This document shows, in pieces, positions 18,806-28,344 of a stretch of DNA of 64,000 bases. Source of the stretch: an uncultured Clostridia bacterium (GTDB taxonomy: Bacteria > Bacillota > Clostridia > TANB77 > CAG-508). Each line of letters opens with the position of its first letter. Within the stretch, counting starts at the first letter, position 1. Where the stretch lies: positions 24,662 to 88,661 of the forward strand of contig CAKOTZ010000008.1 in assembly GCA_934120395.1 (NCBI GenBank), given 5' to 3'. The notes under the pieces are model-generated. The model was not told the origin of the DNA. It made no database searches and saw only the letters and a program-made list of their open reading frames with translations. The position numbers were made by a program, and so were the translations under genes.

Positions 18806-19061
18806 ATGAAAATTTTTTGTATTAGTGATAATGTTGATACTGCAATACGGGCTTAGATTAGCTGGTGTAGAATATGAAATTCTAGACAAAAAAGAAGAAA
18901 TATTAAATAAAATTGAAGAATTATTGGCGGATTCTTCTCTTGGGGTATTGGTAGTATCTGAAAAAGTGTATGAAATGGCAAGCGAGCGATTAGAAGAAAT
19001 AGAATTAAAAAGCAAATTGCCGTTAATACTAAAAATTCCAGATAGACATGGGAGTAAATAA
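18806..19061 (+). CDS. atpF: V-type ATPase subunit F; needs +1 shift at CGG (18848-18850)
   Basis: Start ATG at 18806 begins MKIFCISDNVDTAI, the usual subunit F opening strand. Frame 0 then meets CGG and stops one codon later. Skipping the C gives AIGLRLAGVEYEIL, matching the invariant GxRLAG of the family, and continues to 19061, about 84 residues (short but complete). F is a central rotor-stalk subunit. Two subunits of this complex (C and F) therefore carry the CGG interruption. Confidence 0.88.
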
Positions 19062-19063
19062 AA

Positions 19064-19651
19064 ATGGAAGAGATAGAGAAAAAATTTGCAAAATTTAAAG
19101 AGGATTGTTTTAAACAAGCAGAACAAGATGCAGATAATTTGCAATTAAAAATTAAAGAACAAATAGATGCTCAAGTATTAGAAGAATTAAAACAATACAA
19201 TGAGAAACAGGAAGTAAAATTTGAAAGAGAAATGAATAAAATTGAAAAGGATTATTATGCTCAACGTTTTTCACTTGAAACAGAGGTGAAGCAGAAACTT
19301 ATAGATAAAGAGAAAGAAATACAAGAAAAGTATAAATTAGAGTTAGAAAACATGATAAAAACATTTATTAACAGTAAGGATTATGAAAAATATTTGAAAA
19401 AAAACATTGAAAAAAGTTTAGAGCAAATACAAGAGAAAAAAGACTCTAAAGGTATAGTTATATATCTTACAAAAAATGACAAAAAAGAATATTCTGAAAA
19501 TTTAAAAAAGGAGTATCCAAATATAAAGATAGAACTTATGGAAGAAGAAAATTTGGGTGGTTCACAATGTTATTGTAAAAAGAAAAATATTTTTATTGAT
19601 AATACATTAAAACTTGCTGTGCAAGAGCAGGTAGAAGATAAAAGGTGGTAG
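19064..19651 (+). CDS. atpE: V-type ATPase subunit E (peripheral stalk)
   Basis: 195 residues; an N-terminal coiled coil of about 110 residues then a small globular domain ending GGSQCYCKKKNIFIDNTLKLAVQEQ, typical of subunit E. It forms the stator stalk with the G/H protein at the head of the operon. It begins 2 bases after atpF and its stop lies just before the atpA start. No CGG. Confidence 0.88.
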   Translation: MEEIEKKFAKFKEDCFKQAEQDADNLQLKIKEQIDAQVLEELKQYNEKQEVKFEREMNKIEKDYYAQRFSLETEVKQKLIDKEKEIQEKYKLELENMIKTFINSKDYEKYLKKNIEKSLEQIQEKKDSKGIVIYLTKNDKKEYSENLKKEYPNIKIELMEEENLGGSQCYCKKKNIFIDNTLKLAVQEQVEDKRW

Positions 19652-19656
19652 AGAAA

Positions 19657-21429
19657 ATGCAATATAAATATATTACACAAGTAAATGGACCAGTTATAAT
19701 TGCAACAGGAAAAGCAGATTTTGCAATGCATGAAGTAGTATTAGTATCAAATTTAAAATTAATGGGTGAAGTTATTGCTTTAGATGGAGAAAATGCAATA
19801 ATTCAAGTATATGAGGAAACTAGTGGAATAAGAATAGGAGAACCAGTTGAAGGAACGCAAAGTTCTTTATGCTTAAATCTAGGACCAGGACTAATTGGAC
19901 AGGTATTTGATGGTATTCAAAGACCCTTATATCAATTAGAAAAAAAAGAAGGGGCTTTCTTGGAAAGAGGAAGTAATACGCAAGTACTAGATGAAGAAAA
20001 AAAGTGGCATTTTAAGCCCATTTTAAATGTAGGTGCAGAAGTAAAGAAAGGTACTATTTTAGGAGAGGTGCCAGAAAGTAGTAGTATCATACATAAAATT
20101 ATGTATGCAGAAACAGAAGGGGCAGAAATAATTGAAATTGCAAAAGAAGGAACATATAGTGTAAACGATAAAATAGCTGAAGTTAGGACAAAAAAAGGCG
20201 AAAAAAAAGAAATAAGTATGATACAAAAATGGCCAGTAAGACAGATGAGAAGCTATAAAAAGAGATTGGTGTCTAAAGAGCCACTACTAACAGGACAAAG
20301 AATTGTAGATTCTATTTTTCCAATTGCTAAGGGAGGTACAGCTGCTTTACCAGGGGGATTTGGAACTGGGAAAACAATGCTACAACATCAGCTTGCAAAA
20401 TGGTGCGATGCAGACCTTATCGTCTACATTGGATGTGGTGAAAGAGGAAACGAAATGACACAGGTTTTGGAAGATTTTCCTAAATTGATAGATCCAAGAA
20501 CAGGTAAACCTTTAATGGAAAGGACAATTCTAATTGCAAACACTTCAAATATGCCAGTTGCAGCAAGAGAAACATCAATATATACTGGAATTACAATAGC
20601 TGAATATTATCGTGACATGGGTTATAATGTAGCTATAATGGCAGATTCTACCTCACGTTGGGCAGAAGCATTAAGGGAAATTTCAGGAAGACTAGAAGAA
20701 ATGCCAGCTGAAGAAGGCTTTCCATCATATTTGCCATCTAGACTATCAGAATTTTATGGAAGAGCAGGAATGGTAGAAAACAATAACGGAACAAGAGGTT
20801 CTGTAACTATAATTGGTGCAGTTTCACCTCAAGGTTCAGATTTTTCAGAACCTGTAACACAAAACACAAAAAGATTTGTTCATGTATTTTGGGCATTAGA
20901 TAGAAATTTGGCATATTCTAGACATTATCCAGCGGTAAATTGGAACTTAAGTTACAGTGAGTATTCAAGACAACTTGAAAATTGGTATGTAGACCATGTA
21001 AATGCTAATTTTTATGAAACAAGACAAAAAATAATAAAATTGTTGGAGGAAGAAAACAGTTTATTAGAAATTTCTAAAGTTGTAGGAAAAGATGTATTAC
21101 AAGACAGCAAAAAATTATTATTAGAAGCTTGTCAAGCAATACGTGTTGGTTTCTTACAACAAAGTGCAATTAATGATATAGATACATCTGTTCCAGTAAA
21201 AAAACAGTATCAACTAATGAATACTATTATTTTACTTTATGAAAGAGCCTTAAAATTAGTTAATAAGGGAATACCAATGTCTAAAATAAAAGAACTTGGA
21301 TACTTTGAAGAATATAAAAAATTAAAATATCATATAGGAAATCAAGATTTGGAACAATTCGAACAGATAAACAAAAAGTATAAAGATGGCTTGAAAAAGT
21401 TAGATGAAGAATATAAAGAACATATCTAA
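19657..21429 (+). CDS. atpA: V-type ATPase catalytic subunit A
   Basis: ATG at 19657 after AAGGTGG; the GTG at 19645 overlaps that site. 590 residues. Beta-barrel domain with GPVIIATGKA, the bulge domain, then the nucleotide-binding domain with P-loop GGFGTGKT (about 232-239), catalytic-Glu region CGERGNEMTQ and MADSTSRWAEALREISGRLEEMPAEEG (quoted in parts: ADSTSRWAEA, EMPAEEGFP). Hydrolyses ATP in the V1 head. A-type/V-type systems in Clostridia may pump Na+ or H+. Confidence 0.95.
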   Translation: MQYKYITQVNGPVIIATGKADFAMHEVVLVSNLKLMGEVIALDGENAIIQVYEETSGIRIGEPVEGTQSSLCLNLGPGLIGQVFDGIQRPLYQLEKKEGAFLERGSNTQVLDEEKKWHFKPILNVGAEVKKGTILGEVPESSSIIHKIMYAETEGAEIIEIAKEGTYSVNDKIAEVRTKKGEKKEISMIQKWPVRQMRSYKKRLVSKEPLLTGQRIVDSIFPIAKGGTAALPGGFGTGKTMLQHQLAKWCDADLIVYIGCGERGNEMTQVLEDFPKLIDPRTGKPLMERTILIANTSNMPVAARETSIYTGITIAEYYRDMGYNVAIMADSTSRWAEALREISGRLEEMPAEEGFPSYLPSRLSEFYGRAGMVENNNGTRGSVTIIGAVSPQGSDFSEPVTQNTKRFVHVFWALDRNLAYSRHYPAVNWNLSYSEYSRQLENWYVDHVNANFYETRQKIIKLLEEENSLLEISKVVGKDVLQDSKKLLLEACQAIRVGFLQQSAINDIDTSVPVKKQYQLMNTIILLYERALKLVNKGIPMSKIKELGYFEEYKKLKYHIGNQDLEQFEQINKKYKDGLKKLDEEYKEHI

Positions 21430-21446
21430 TAGAGGAGGAAATATAC

Positions 21447-22784
21447 TTGAAAACAGAATATATTGGTTTAGAAAAAATTAATGGACCAGTTGTATTTTTA
21501 AAAACACCAAAAGAATTAAGTTATAATGAAGAAGTAGAACTAATTTTGCCAAGTGGTGAAGTTCGAATTGGCAATGTAATTACGTTAGGTGAAGAAATAA
21601 CAGCAATACAGGTTTATGAGGGGAGCAATGATATTAGTTTGGCTGATACAAAAACAGTGCTAAAGGGAAAACCATTAACACTAAGATTATCAGAAGAGAT
21701 GCTTGGCAGAGTTTTTGATGGAACAGGCAAGCCAATTGATGGATTAGGTGAGCTTAGGACGAACGTAGAAAGGGATATAAATGGAAGCCCAATTAATCCA
21801 GTTTCTAGAGAATATCCAAGAAATTATATAGAAACTGGTGTATCAGCAATTGATGGATTAATGACTTTAATCAGGGGACAAAAGTTACCTATATTTTCAG
21901 GAAGTGGTATGCCACATAATGAATTGGCTGAAAAGATTATAAGAGAATCAACTATTACAGACTCAAATAAATTTGCTGTAGTTTTTGGCATGATGGGAGT
22001 GGAATATGAAACAGCAGAATTTTTCAAAAACAGTTTTAAAGAAAATGGTGTTTTGTCAAAGGTAGTAATTTTTGAAAATTTATCAAACGACCCAGCTATT
22101 GAAAGAATATTAACACCAAAAGTAGCTCTAACTTGTGCTGAATATTTAGCATTTGATTTAGACTACCAAGTTTTGGTAGTATTAACAGATATGACAGCTT
22201 ATGCAGAAAGTTTACGAGAAGTTTCTGCTTTAAAAGGTGAGATACCAAGTAGAAAAGGTTATCCAGGCTATTTATATAGTGATTTGGCTTCGATATATGA
22301 AAGAGCTGGCATGTTAAAAGGGAAAAAAGGGTCTATTACACAAATACCTATTTTAACTATGCCAAATGATGATATTTCTCATCCAATTCCAGATATTACT
22401 GGCTATATTACCGAAGGACAGATTGTTTTATCTAGAGAATTAACTCAAAAAGGTATTGATCCACCAATAGATATTTTAAATTCACTATCTAGATTAATGA
22501 AAGATGGAATTGGAGAAAAATATACGAGGGCAGAACATGCAAGTATTGCAGATCAATTATTTGCGTCTTATTCAAAAGTGCAAGAAGTAAGGGCTTTAGC
22601 TAAAGTATTAGGAGAAAATGATTTAACTACCTTAGATAGAAAGTACTTAGAATTTGGAGAGGCTTTTGAACGTAATTTTATTCATCAAGAAAAGCATGAA
22701 AGAAGAAGTATAGAGGAAACACTAAATTTAGCTTTAGAAACTTTAGGAATACTTCCAAAAGAAGAATGGGATAAAATGAAATAA
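21447..22784 (+). CDS. atpB: V-type ATPase non-catalytic subunit B
   Basis: TTG start after AGAGGAGG. 445 residues with VERDINGSPINP, the degenerate P-loop FSGSGMPHNELA and TDMTAYAESLREVSAL, characteristic of the B subunit. The ring alternates A and B around the central stalk. Gene order A-B-D is standard. No CGG. Confidence 0.95.
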   Translation: MKTEYIGLEKINGPVVFLKTPKELSYNEEVELILPSGEVRIGNVITLGEEITAIQVYEGSNDISLADTKTVLKGKPLTLRLSEEMLGRVFDGTGKPIDGLGELRTNVERDINGSPINPVSREYPRNYIETGVSAIDGLMTLIRGQKLPIFSGSGMPHNELAEKIIRESTITDSNKFAVVFGMMGVEYETAEFFKNSFKENGVLSKVVIFENLSNDPAIERILTPKVALTCAEYLAFDLDYQVLVVLTDMTAYAESLREVSALKGEIPSRKGYPGYLYSDLASIYERAGMLKGKKGSITQIPILTMPNDDISHPIPDITGYITEGQIVLSRELTQKGIDPPIDILNSLSRLMKDGIGEKYTRAEHASIADQLFASYSKVQEVRALAKVLGENDLTTLDRKYLEFGEAFERNFIHQEKHERRSIEETLNLALETLGILPKEEWDKMK

Positions 22785-22798
22785 AGGAGTGCTCAAAA

Positions 22799-23413
22799 AT
22801 GAATGAATATCTTCCAACAAAAACAAATTTGATGAGAATACAAGATACGATTAGACTTTCTAAACAGGGACAAAGTTTACTTGAAAGAAAACGTATTATT
22901 CTTGTAAAGGAAAAAGAGAAATATGCTGAAAGAGCTATTGAATTACGAAATCAGATGGAAAATTTATTTAAGGAAGCATATTTATTATTGCAAGAAGCTA
23001 GTCTTGACATGGGAATGGAAAGAATAAGCAATTTGGCGAATGGTATAAAGAAGGAAAATAGTATAGATATAAAGTATAAGACAATTATGGGAGTAGAAAT
23101 TCCATCTGTAATTTGGGAAACACAAGAAAATAATAAGCTAAATTACGGGTTTTATGAAACTGCTATTTCGTTAGATAAAGCTGTATTAAAATTTAATGAA
23201 ATAAAAGAAAAGATGCTTATATTAGCAGAATTGGAGAATACAGTTAAAAGATTAGAATTAAGTATTACAAAAGTACAAACTCGTTCTAATGCTTTGGAAA
23301 ATATCATCATTCCAGAAAATCAAAAAATAGAAAAAAGCATACAAAATGCTTTAGATGAAAAGGAAAGAGAAGATTTCTCTAGGTTAAAGGTTGTGAAAAG
23401 GAGAAGATTATAA
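22799..23413 (+). CDS. atpD: V-type ATPase subunit D (central shaft)
   Basis: 204 residues, antiparallel coiled coil with the family opening PTKTNLMRIQDTIRLSKQGQ and closing FSRLKVVKRRRL. It is the rotor axle with subunit F. It ends three bases before the start of pepF, so the operon reads through. AAGGAGTG ribosome site. Confidence 0.93.
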   Translation: MNEYLPTKTNLMRIQDTIRLSKQGQSLLERKRIILVKEKEKYAERAIELRNQMENLFKEAYLLLQEASLDMGMERISNLANGIKKENSIDIKYKTIMGVEIPSVIWETQENNKLNYGFYETAISLDKAVLKFNEIKEKMLILAELENTVKRLELSITKVQTRSNALENIIIPENQKIEKSIQNALDEKEREDFSRLKVVKRRRL

Positions 23414-23416
23414 TAT

Positions 23417-25177
23417 ATGAGTAAATGGGATTTAACTACAATTTTTAAAACTTTAGATGAGTGGCAAATTGAGAAGGAAGAAATAGAAAACCTGACAGAG
23501 CAAATAGGAAAATATCAGGGGAAACTAGAAGAAAGCTCTAACAATATTTTAGAATGTTATACATTGTATGAAAAAATATTAGAGAAATTTGAAAAAGTAT
23601 ATGCTTATGCCATGTTAAATTATCATCAAAACATGGCAGATACATCAAGAATTGCTTTATATAAAGACGTAGAAAGTTTAGGAACAAGAATTTCTATGGA
23701 AACTTCATTTATAACTCCAGAATTAAGTCAAATAGATAAAGAAAAACTAATACAATACGTAAACGAAAATAAGAATTTGCAAAGATATAAAAGAATTATA
23801 GATGAAATAATAGAAAATAAAAAGCATGTTTTAAGTAGAGAAGGAGAAAAAATAATTGCAAGTTTTGGGGAGGTATTTAGTGCAAGCGAAAACAGTTATG
23901 ACATTTTTACTGAAACTGAGTTTGAGTTTCCAGAAATTATTGGCGAAAATGGAGAAAAAGTAAAAATAACACATGCAAACTATTCAAAATATTTAATGAG
24001 TAAAAATCAAGAAGTAAGAAAACAGGCATTTAATTCAATGTATTCTTTATATAAAAAACATATAAATACAATAACAGAGCTATATTTGGCAAGGGTAAAG
24101 GAAAGAGTTGTAGAAAGTAAGCTTCGCAAGTATGACTCATCTTTAGATTCTGCTGTTCATGCGGACGATGCAACTAAAGCTGTATATGATAGCTTGGTAA
24201 AGGTTGTAGACGACAAATTATATTTAAATCATAGATATTTAAAATTAAAGAAAAAGTTATTAGCTAATAATGAAATCCATCTATATGATGTATATGTAAA
24301 TGTTTTAGAAGTAGAAAACAAAGAAATAAAATATGAAGATGCACAAACGGTGGTATTAGATGCATTAAAACCATTAGGAGAGCAATACCAAAATTTATTA
24401 AAACAAGCTTTTGCAGAAAGTTGGCTTGATGTATATCCAGCAGAGAATAAAAAAAGTGGTGCATATAGCCTAGGTGTATATGGCTGTCATCCATATGTCT
24501 TGTTAAATTATACAAATCAAGAGGAAGATGTTAGTACCATTGCACATGAATTAGGTCATGCAATACATTCATACTATTCTAACAGTAATCAAAATGTAAT
24601 TGATGCAAACTATACAATTATGGTAGCAGAAGTTGCCTCTACTGTTAATGAAATTATTTTAGGGCAATATTTAATTAATAAAGAAGATGATAAGCATAAA
24701 AAAGCAGCACTGATTAATAATCAATTAGATAGAATACGAGCTACTTTAATAAGACAAACAATGTTTGCAGAATTTGAAAAGATAGTCCATGAAAAAATAG
24801 AAAAACAAGAAAGCTTAACATCAGATGACTTATGCGAAATTTATTATGAACTTAACAAAAAATATTTTGGCGATGATACAGTTATAGATGAACCTATAAA
24901 ATATGAATGGGCTAGAATACCTCACTTTTACAGTTGTTTCTATGTTTATAAATATGCAACAGGAATATCATCAGCAATAGCAATAGCAAAAAAGGTATTA
25001 GAACAAGGAGAAACTTTTGTAAATAGATATATAGACATGCTAAAACAAGGATGTAGCAAAAAATCAATTGATTTATTAAAAATGGTTGATGTAGACTTAG
25101 AAAGTACAAAGCCATATGAAGAAGCATTTGAATTTTTTGAGAAAAATTTGGAAGAATTGGAAAAATTAATAGACTAG
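23417..25177 (+). CDS. pepF: oligoendopeptidase F (M3 family)
   Basis: 586 residues, normal for PepF. Zinc motif HELGHAIH with the downstream glutamate in MVAEVASTVNE. Preceded by an N-terminal helical domain (about 1-190). It cleaves short peptides in the cytoplasm. It is tightly joined to the V-ATPase operon (3-base gap) and to the AlaX gene (short gap), which suggests co-transcription with no obvious functional link. Confidence 0.92.
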   Translation: MSKWDLTTIFKTLDEWQIEKEEIENLTEQIGKYQGKLEESSNNILECYTLYEKILEKFEKVYAYAMLNYHQNMADTSRIALYKDVESLGTRISMETSFITPELSQIDKEKLIQYVNENKNLQRYKRIIDEIIENKKHVLSREGEKIIASFGEVFSASENSYDIFTETEFEFPEIIGENGEKVKITHANYSKYLMSKNQEVRKQAFNSMYSLYKKHINTITELYLARVKERVVESKLRKYDSSLDSAVHADDATKAVYDSLVKVVDDKLYLNHRYLKLKKKLLANNEIHLYDVYVNVLEVENKEIKYEDAQTVVLDALKPLGEQYQNLLKQAFAESWLDVYPAENKKSGAYSLGVYGCHPYVLLNYTNQEEDVSTIAHELGHAIHSYYSNSNQNVIDANYTIMVAEVASTVNEIILGQYLINKEDDKHKKAALINNQLDRIRATLIRQTMFAEFEKIVHEKIEKQESLTSDDLCEIYYELNKKYFGDDTVIDEPIKYEWARIPHFYSCFYVYKYATGISSAIAIAKKVLEQGETFVNRYIDMLKQGCSKKSIDLLKMVDVDLESTKPYEEAFEFFEKNLEELEKLID

Positions 25178-25191
25178 GAATGGTGAGCAAA

Positions 25192-26335
25192 ATGAAAGAA
25201 ACATTATATTATAAAGATAATTATAAGACAGACTTTGAATCAGTAGTTGTTGAGTGTATAGAAGATAATGGGGTGTACAAAATTGTTTTAGAAAATACAG
25301 CATTTTACCCAGAAGGTGGAGGACAAAAAGCTGATATAGGAAAAATTAATGGAATTTTAGTAAAAGATGTACAAATAAAAAATGATATTATTTATCATAC
25401 TCTTGAAAAGCCAATAGCAGTTGGAGAAACTGTTATTGGAAAAGTTGATTTTGAAAGTAGATTTTCTAACATGCAACACCATACTGCAGAACATATTGTT
25501 TCGGGCTTAGTTTGCAAAGAATATACTGCTGAAAATGTTGGATTTCATATGGGGCAGGATGCAGTAACGATGGATTTTAATGTAATTCTTACGAAAGAAC
25601 AAATAGAAAAAATTGAACAGAAAGCAAATGAAGCTGTTTTTCAAAATATTGAAATTAAAATAAATAATTACACTAAAGAACAAGTAAAAGATATGCAATA
25701 TAGGAGCAAAAAAGAACTAGAAGGGATTATACGTATTGTAGAAATACCAGGATACGATATTTGTGCTTGCTGTGGTTTGCATGTAGAAAAAACTGGTGAA
25801 ATAGGAATGATAAAACTATTGTCAGTAGAAAAATATAAGTCTGGTTGTAGGGTTTCAATGATTTGTGGCAAAAAAGCCATTCAGAATTATAATGATATAT
25901 ACAACCAAGTAAATAGCACATCAACATTGTTATCATGTAAGCATGATGAGGTGTACAATAAAGTAGAAGAATTACAGGAAAAAGTAAAGCAATTGCAACA
26001 TCAAAATAGATGCTTAGAAGAGAAAATATTTGAAGCGGAAGTAAACAGCTTAGAGCCAAAGAAAGTACAATTATTATTTAAAGAAGCTTTAGATTCAAAT
26101 GAAATGAAAAATTTATGCACGAAACTAAAAGAAAAAAGCTTAGAAATTTCTGCTGTATTTGCAAAGAATGGAGATAATTATCGTTTCCAAATCATGAGTG
26201 ATAAAATAGATTTAAGACCTATTGCCAAAGAACTTACAACAATTTTCCGCGGAAGAGGAGGCGGAAAAGGCGAATACATACAAGGACAAATTACAGCAAC
26301 TAAAGAAGAAATTGAAAAATATTTTTTACGGTTAA
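25192..26335 (+). CDS. AlaX-type alanyl-tRNA editing protein with DHHA1 domain; probably ends by +1 shift at CGG (26329-26331)
   Basis: ATG at 25192 after GGTGAG. Domains: a beta-barrel like the AlaRS editing linker (PEGGGQKADIG), the editing site HHTAEHIVSG, the metal ligands of CACCGLHVEKTGEIG, a coiled coil and a DHHA1 end FRGRGGGKGEYIQG. Frame 0 would run to 26400 with a hydrophobic tail RLILFFYD. At the CGG, a +1 skip gives FLG then TAA at once, a natural DHHA1 end. The 'tail' then becomes the promoter region of the next gene. It deacylates mischarged Ala-tRNA. Confidence 0.8.
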
Positions 26336-26340
26336 TACTC

Positions 26341-26369
26341 TTTTTTTATGACATAAAATGCAGTATAAT
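26341..26369 (+). promoter_or_regulatory. candidate promoter of the glycosidase gene
   Basis: TATAAT at 26364-26369 with a weak T-rich -35 17 bases upstream, in sequence that is non-coding only if AlaX stops at 26335. Confidence 0.45.
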
Positions 26370-26399
26370 AGTATCCGATAAAACGAAGGGAGAATTGTA

Positions 26400-27461
26400 A
26401 TGGATATTGATACAATGACTAATGTAATACTTAATAATCCCTATGATTTAAAGGAGAATGAAAAGAAAGGTAATAGTAAGAAACCTAAAAAGGAGAAAAA
26501 AAACAAAAAGGGTTTTAAGAAAACTTTAATTAAAATATTAAAAATTTTGCTTATTATTTTTATAGCGGGTGTTATTTTCTTATTCTTATTTTTTAAGACA
26601 AGTTTATTTCAAAAGTACAAAGAGTTATGGGTGCAAACTGCTATGAGCACAATGAATCATCAGTATTTAGCTACATGGTTTTTGTCTGATGACGAAATTG
26701 CGGAAATAATGCAGAAACTTTCAGTTGATAATAGCGAAAATTCTGACCCATCTAAAATAAAGATAACAAACAAGAAAAACGAAATAAAATATGAAAAAAT
26801 AAGTGGTAAGAATTATGTTGGTTATGTTTTAATTATAGGAAATCCAAGTAGGGTTCAATTGGTAGATACAAGACAAAAAACAACGGGAACAAAATTAAGT
26901 CAGATTGTAAAGGAAAAAGGAGCAATTGCCGGAATTAATGCAGGTGGTTTTGCTGACGATGGTGGACATGGCAAGGGAAATAAATTAGTAGATGCGGTTA
27001 TTATAGATAAAAAACTTGTAAATGGAGATGCTAAAACAAAATATAGTTTAATAGGTTTATCTAAGGAAGGCAAATTAATACTAGGTAAATATACTTATCA
27101 AGAAGCTATTAATGTAGGAATTAATTCAGCAGTAGAATTTGGTCCATTTATAATTGTAAATGGAAATAAACAAATAAAAAACGAAAATTCTGGTGGAATA
27201 CAGCCAAGAATGGCTATTGGGCAAAAGAGAGATGGAACTTTAATTTTTGTTTCGATAGATGGAAGACAACCAGGTTATAGTTTAGGAGCAACTTTGCTTG
27301 AATTGCAAAATATTTTTGAAAAATATGGAGCCTATAATGCGGCAAACCTAGATGGAGGTTCTTCGGCAACCATGTATTATGAAAATAAGGTAGTTAACAA
27401 ACCGTCAACACCTATGGGCGAAAGATATTTGCCCAATGCATTTATAGTGAAAAATGAATAA
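26400..27461 (+). CDS. membrane-anchored phosphodiester glycosidase (NAGPA domain)
   Basis: 353 residues: a lysine-rich cytoplasmic start, one transmembrane helix (about 44-66) and an extracellular NAGPA domain with AGINAGGFADDGG, GPFIIVNG, QPRMAIGQ and NLDGGSSATMYY. Proteins of this family remove or rearrange phosphodiester-linked sugars on cell-surface polymers; some process exopolysaccharide. Substrate not deducible. Ribosome site GAAGGGAG. A terminator follows, so this is a single-gene unit or the operon's last gene. Confidence 0.85.
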   Translation: MDIDTMTNVILNNPYDLKENEKKGNSKKPKKEKKNKKGFKKTLIKILKILLIIFIAGVIFLFLFFKTSLFQKYKELWVQTAMSTMNHQYLATWFLSDDEIAEIMQKLSVDNSENSDPSKIKITNKKNEIKYEKISGKNYVGYVLIIGNPSRVQLVDTRQKTTGTKLSQIVKEKGAIAGINAGGFADDGGHGKGNKLVDAVIIDKKLVNGDAKTKYSLIGLSKEGKLILGKYTYQEAINVGINSAVEFGPFIIVNGNKQIKNENSGGIQPRMAIGQKRDGTLIFVSIDGRQPGYSLGATLLELQNIFEKYGAYNAANLDGGSSATMYYENKVVNKPSTPMGERYLPNAFIVKNE

Positions 27462-27471
27462 TTTTATATTT

Positions 27472-27503
27472 TAAAAGGATACTAGTAATAGTATCTTTTT
27501 TTT
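27472..27503 (+). terminator. terminator after the glycosidase gene
   Basis: Stem AAAAGGATACT/AGTATCTTTT with a T run. Confidence 0.8.
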
Positions 27504-27516
27504 GGAGGTTAAAATA

Positions 27517-28296
27517 ATGAAAACGGAAAGATTGAGAAAGGAAATGGAGCAAGCTATAGAAAAAGAAGAGTTTATTGTATATTTGCAACCAAAGTTTTTT
27601 ACAGAAAACGAAACATTGGCGGGGGCTGAGGCTTTAGTAAGGTGGCAACATCCTCAAAAAGGTTTTTTATTGCCAAATGCATTTATTCCTAATTTCGAAA
27701 AAAATGGATTAATAGAAGCTTTAGATACCTATGTTTTAGAACAAATATGTAAGAAACAAAAACAATGGAAAGAAAAAAACTATACAGAAGTTTCGATTGC
27801 TGTTAATGAATCAAAATTACATTTGTTTAACAGTAAACATACTGAAACTTTAATGGCAACTCTTAATAAATATGGAGTATCTCCTAATTTAATAGAGCTT
27901 GAAATGACAGAAAGCACGGTGGTTCATAATATAGAGGAAGCCAAACGAGCCGAAAAAAAAGTACATGAACTAGGCTTCTGTGTTTCGATGGATGATTTTG
28001 GAACAGGTTATTCGTCTTTTAGTATGTTAAAAGATATTCATATAGATATTTTAAAGATGGATAAAAGCTTTTTTGATGAAATCTTATCTAATGAACGAGC
28101 TAAAGCTATAGTAGAATCAGTTATCCAAATGGCTAAACGTTTAGAAATAAAAACTGTTGCAGAGGGTATCGAGACGAAAGAACAGGTTGAATATTTAAGG
28201 AAAATAGGATGTGACATTATTCAGGGATATTATTTTTCTAAGCCAATGACAATAGATGAATTTGAAAAAAAATATTTAAAAAAGAATAAGACGTAG
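27517..28296 (+). CDS. EAL-domain cyclic-di-GMP phosphodiesterase
   Basis: ATG at 27517 after GGAGGT. 259 residues, an EAL domain alone. Catalytic motifs are complete: EALVRW, the Asn of VNES, the Glu of EMTES, DDFGTGYSS, KMDKSFF, AEGIET and GYYFSKP. It should hydrolyse c-di-GMP to pGpG. With no sensor domain, activity would depend on partners or expression. No GGDEF gene is present in the window. Confidence 0.92.
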   Translation: MKTERLRKEMEQAIEKEEFIVYLQPKFFTENETLAGAEALVRWQHPQKGFLLPNAFIPNFEKNGLIEALDTYVLEQICKKQKQWKEKNYTEVSIAVNESKLHLFNSKHTETLMATLNKYGVSPNLIELEMTESTVVHNIEEAKRAEKKVHELGFCVSMDDFGTGYSSFSMLKDIHIDILKMDKSFFDEILSNERAKAIVESVIQMAKRLEIKTVAEGIETKEQVEYLRKIGCDIIQGYYFSKPMTIDEFEKKYLKKNKT

Positions 28297-28344
28297 TGTT
28301 ATTTGTAGAAAAATGTGGTAAAATAATGTATTAAAGGTGGTAAA

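Noticed and set aside
26336..26400. Hydrophobic C-terminal tail of the AlaX protein
   Set aside because: The tail overlaps a TATAAT box and disappears if CGG shifts the frame, which gives a natural end.
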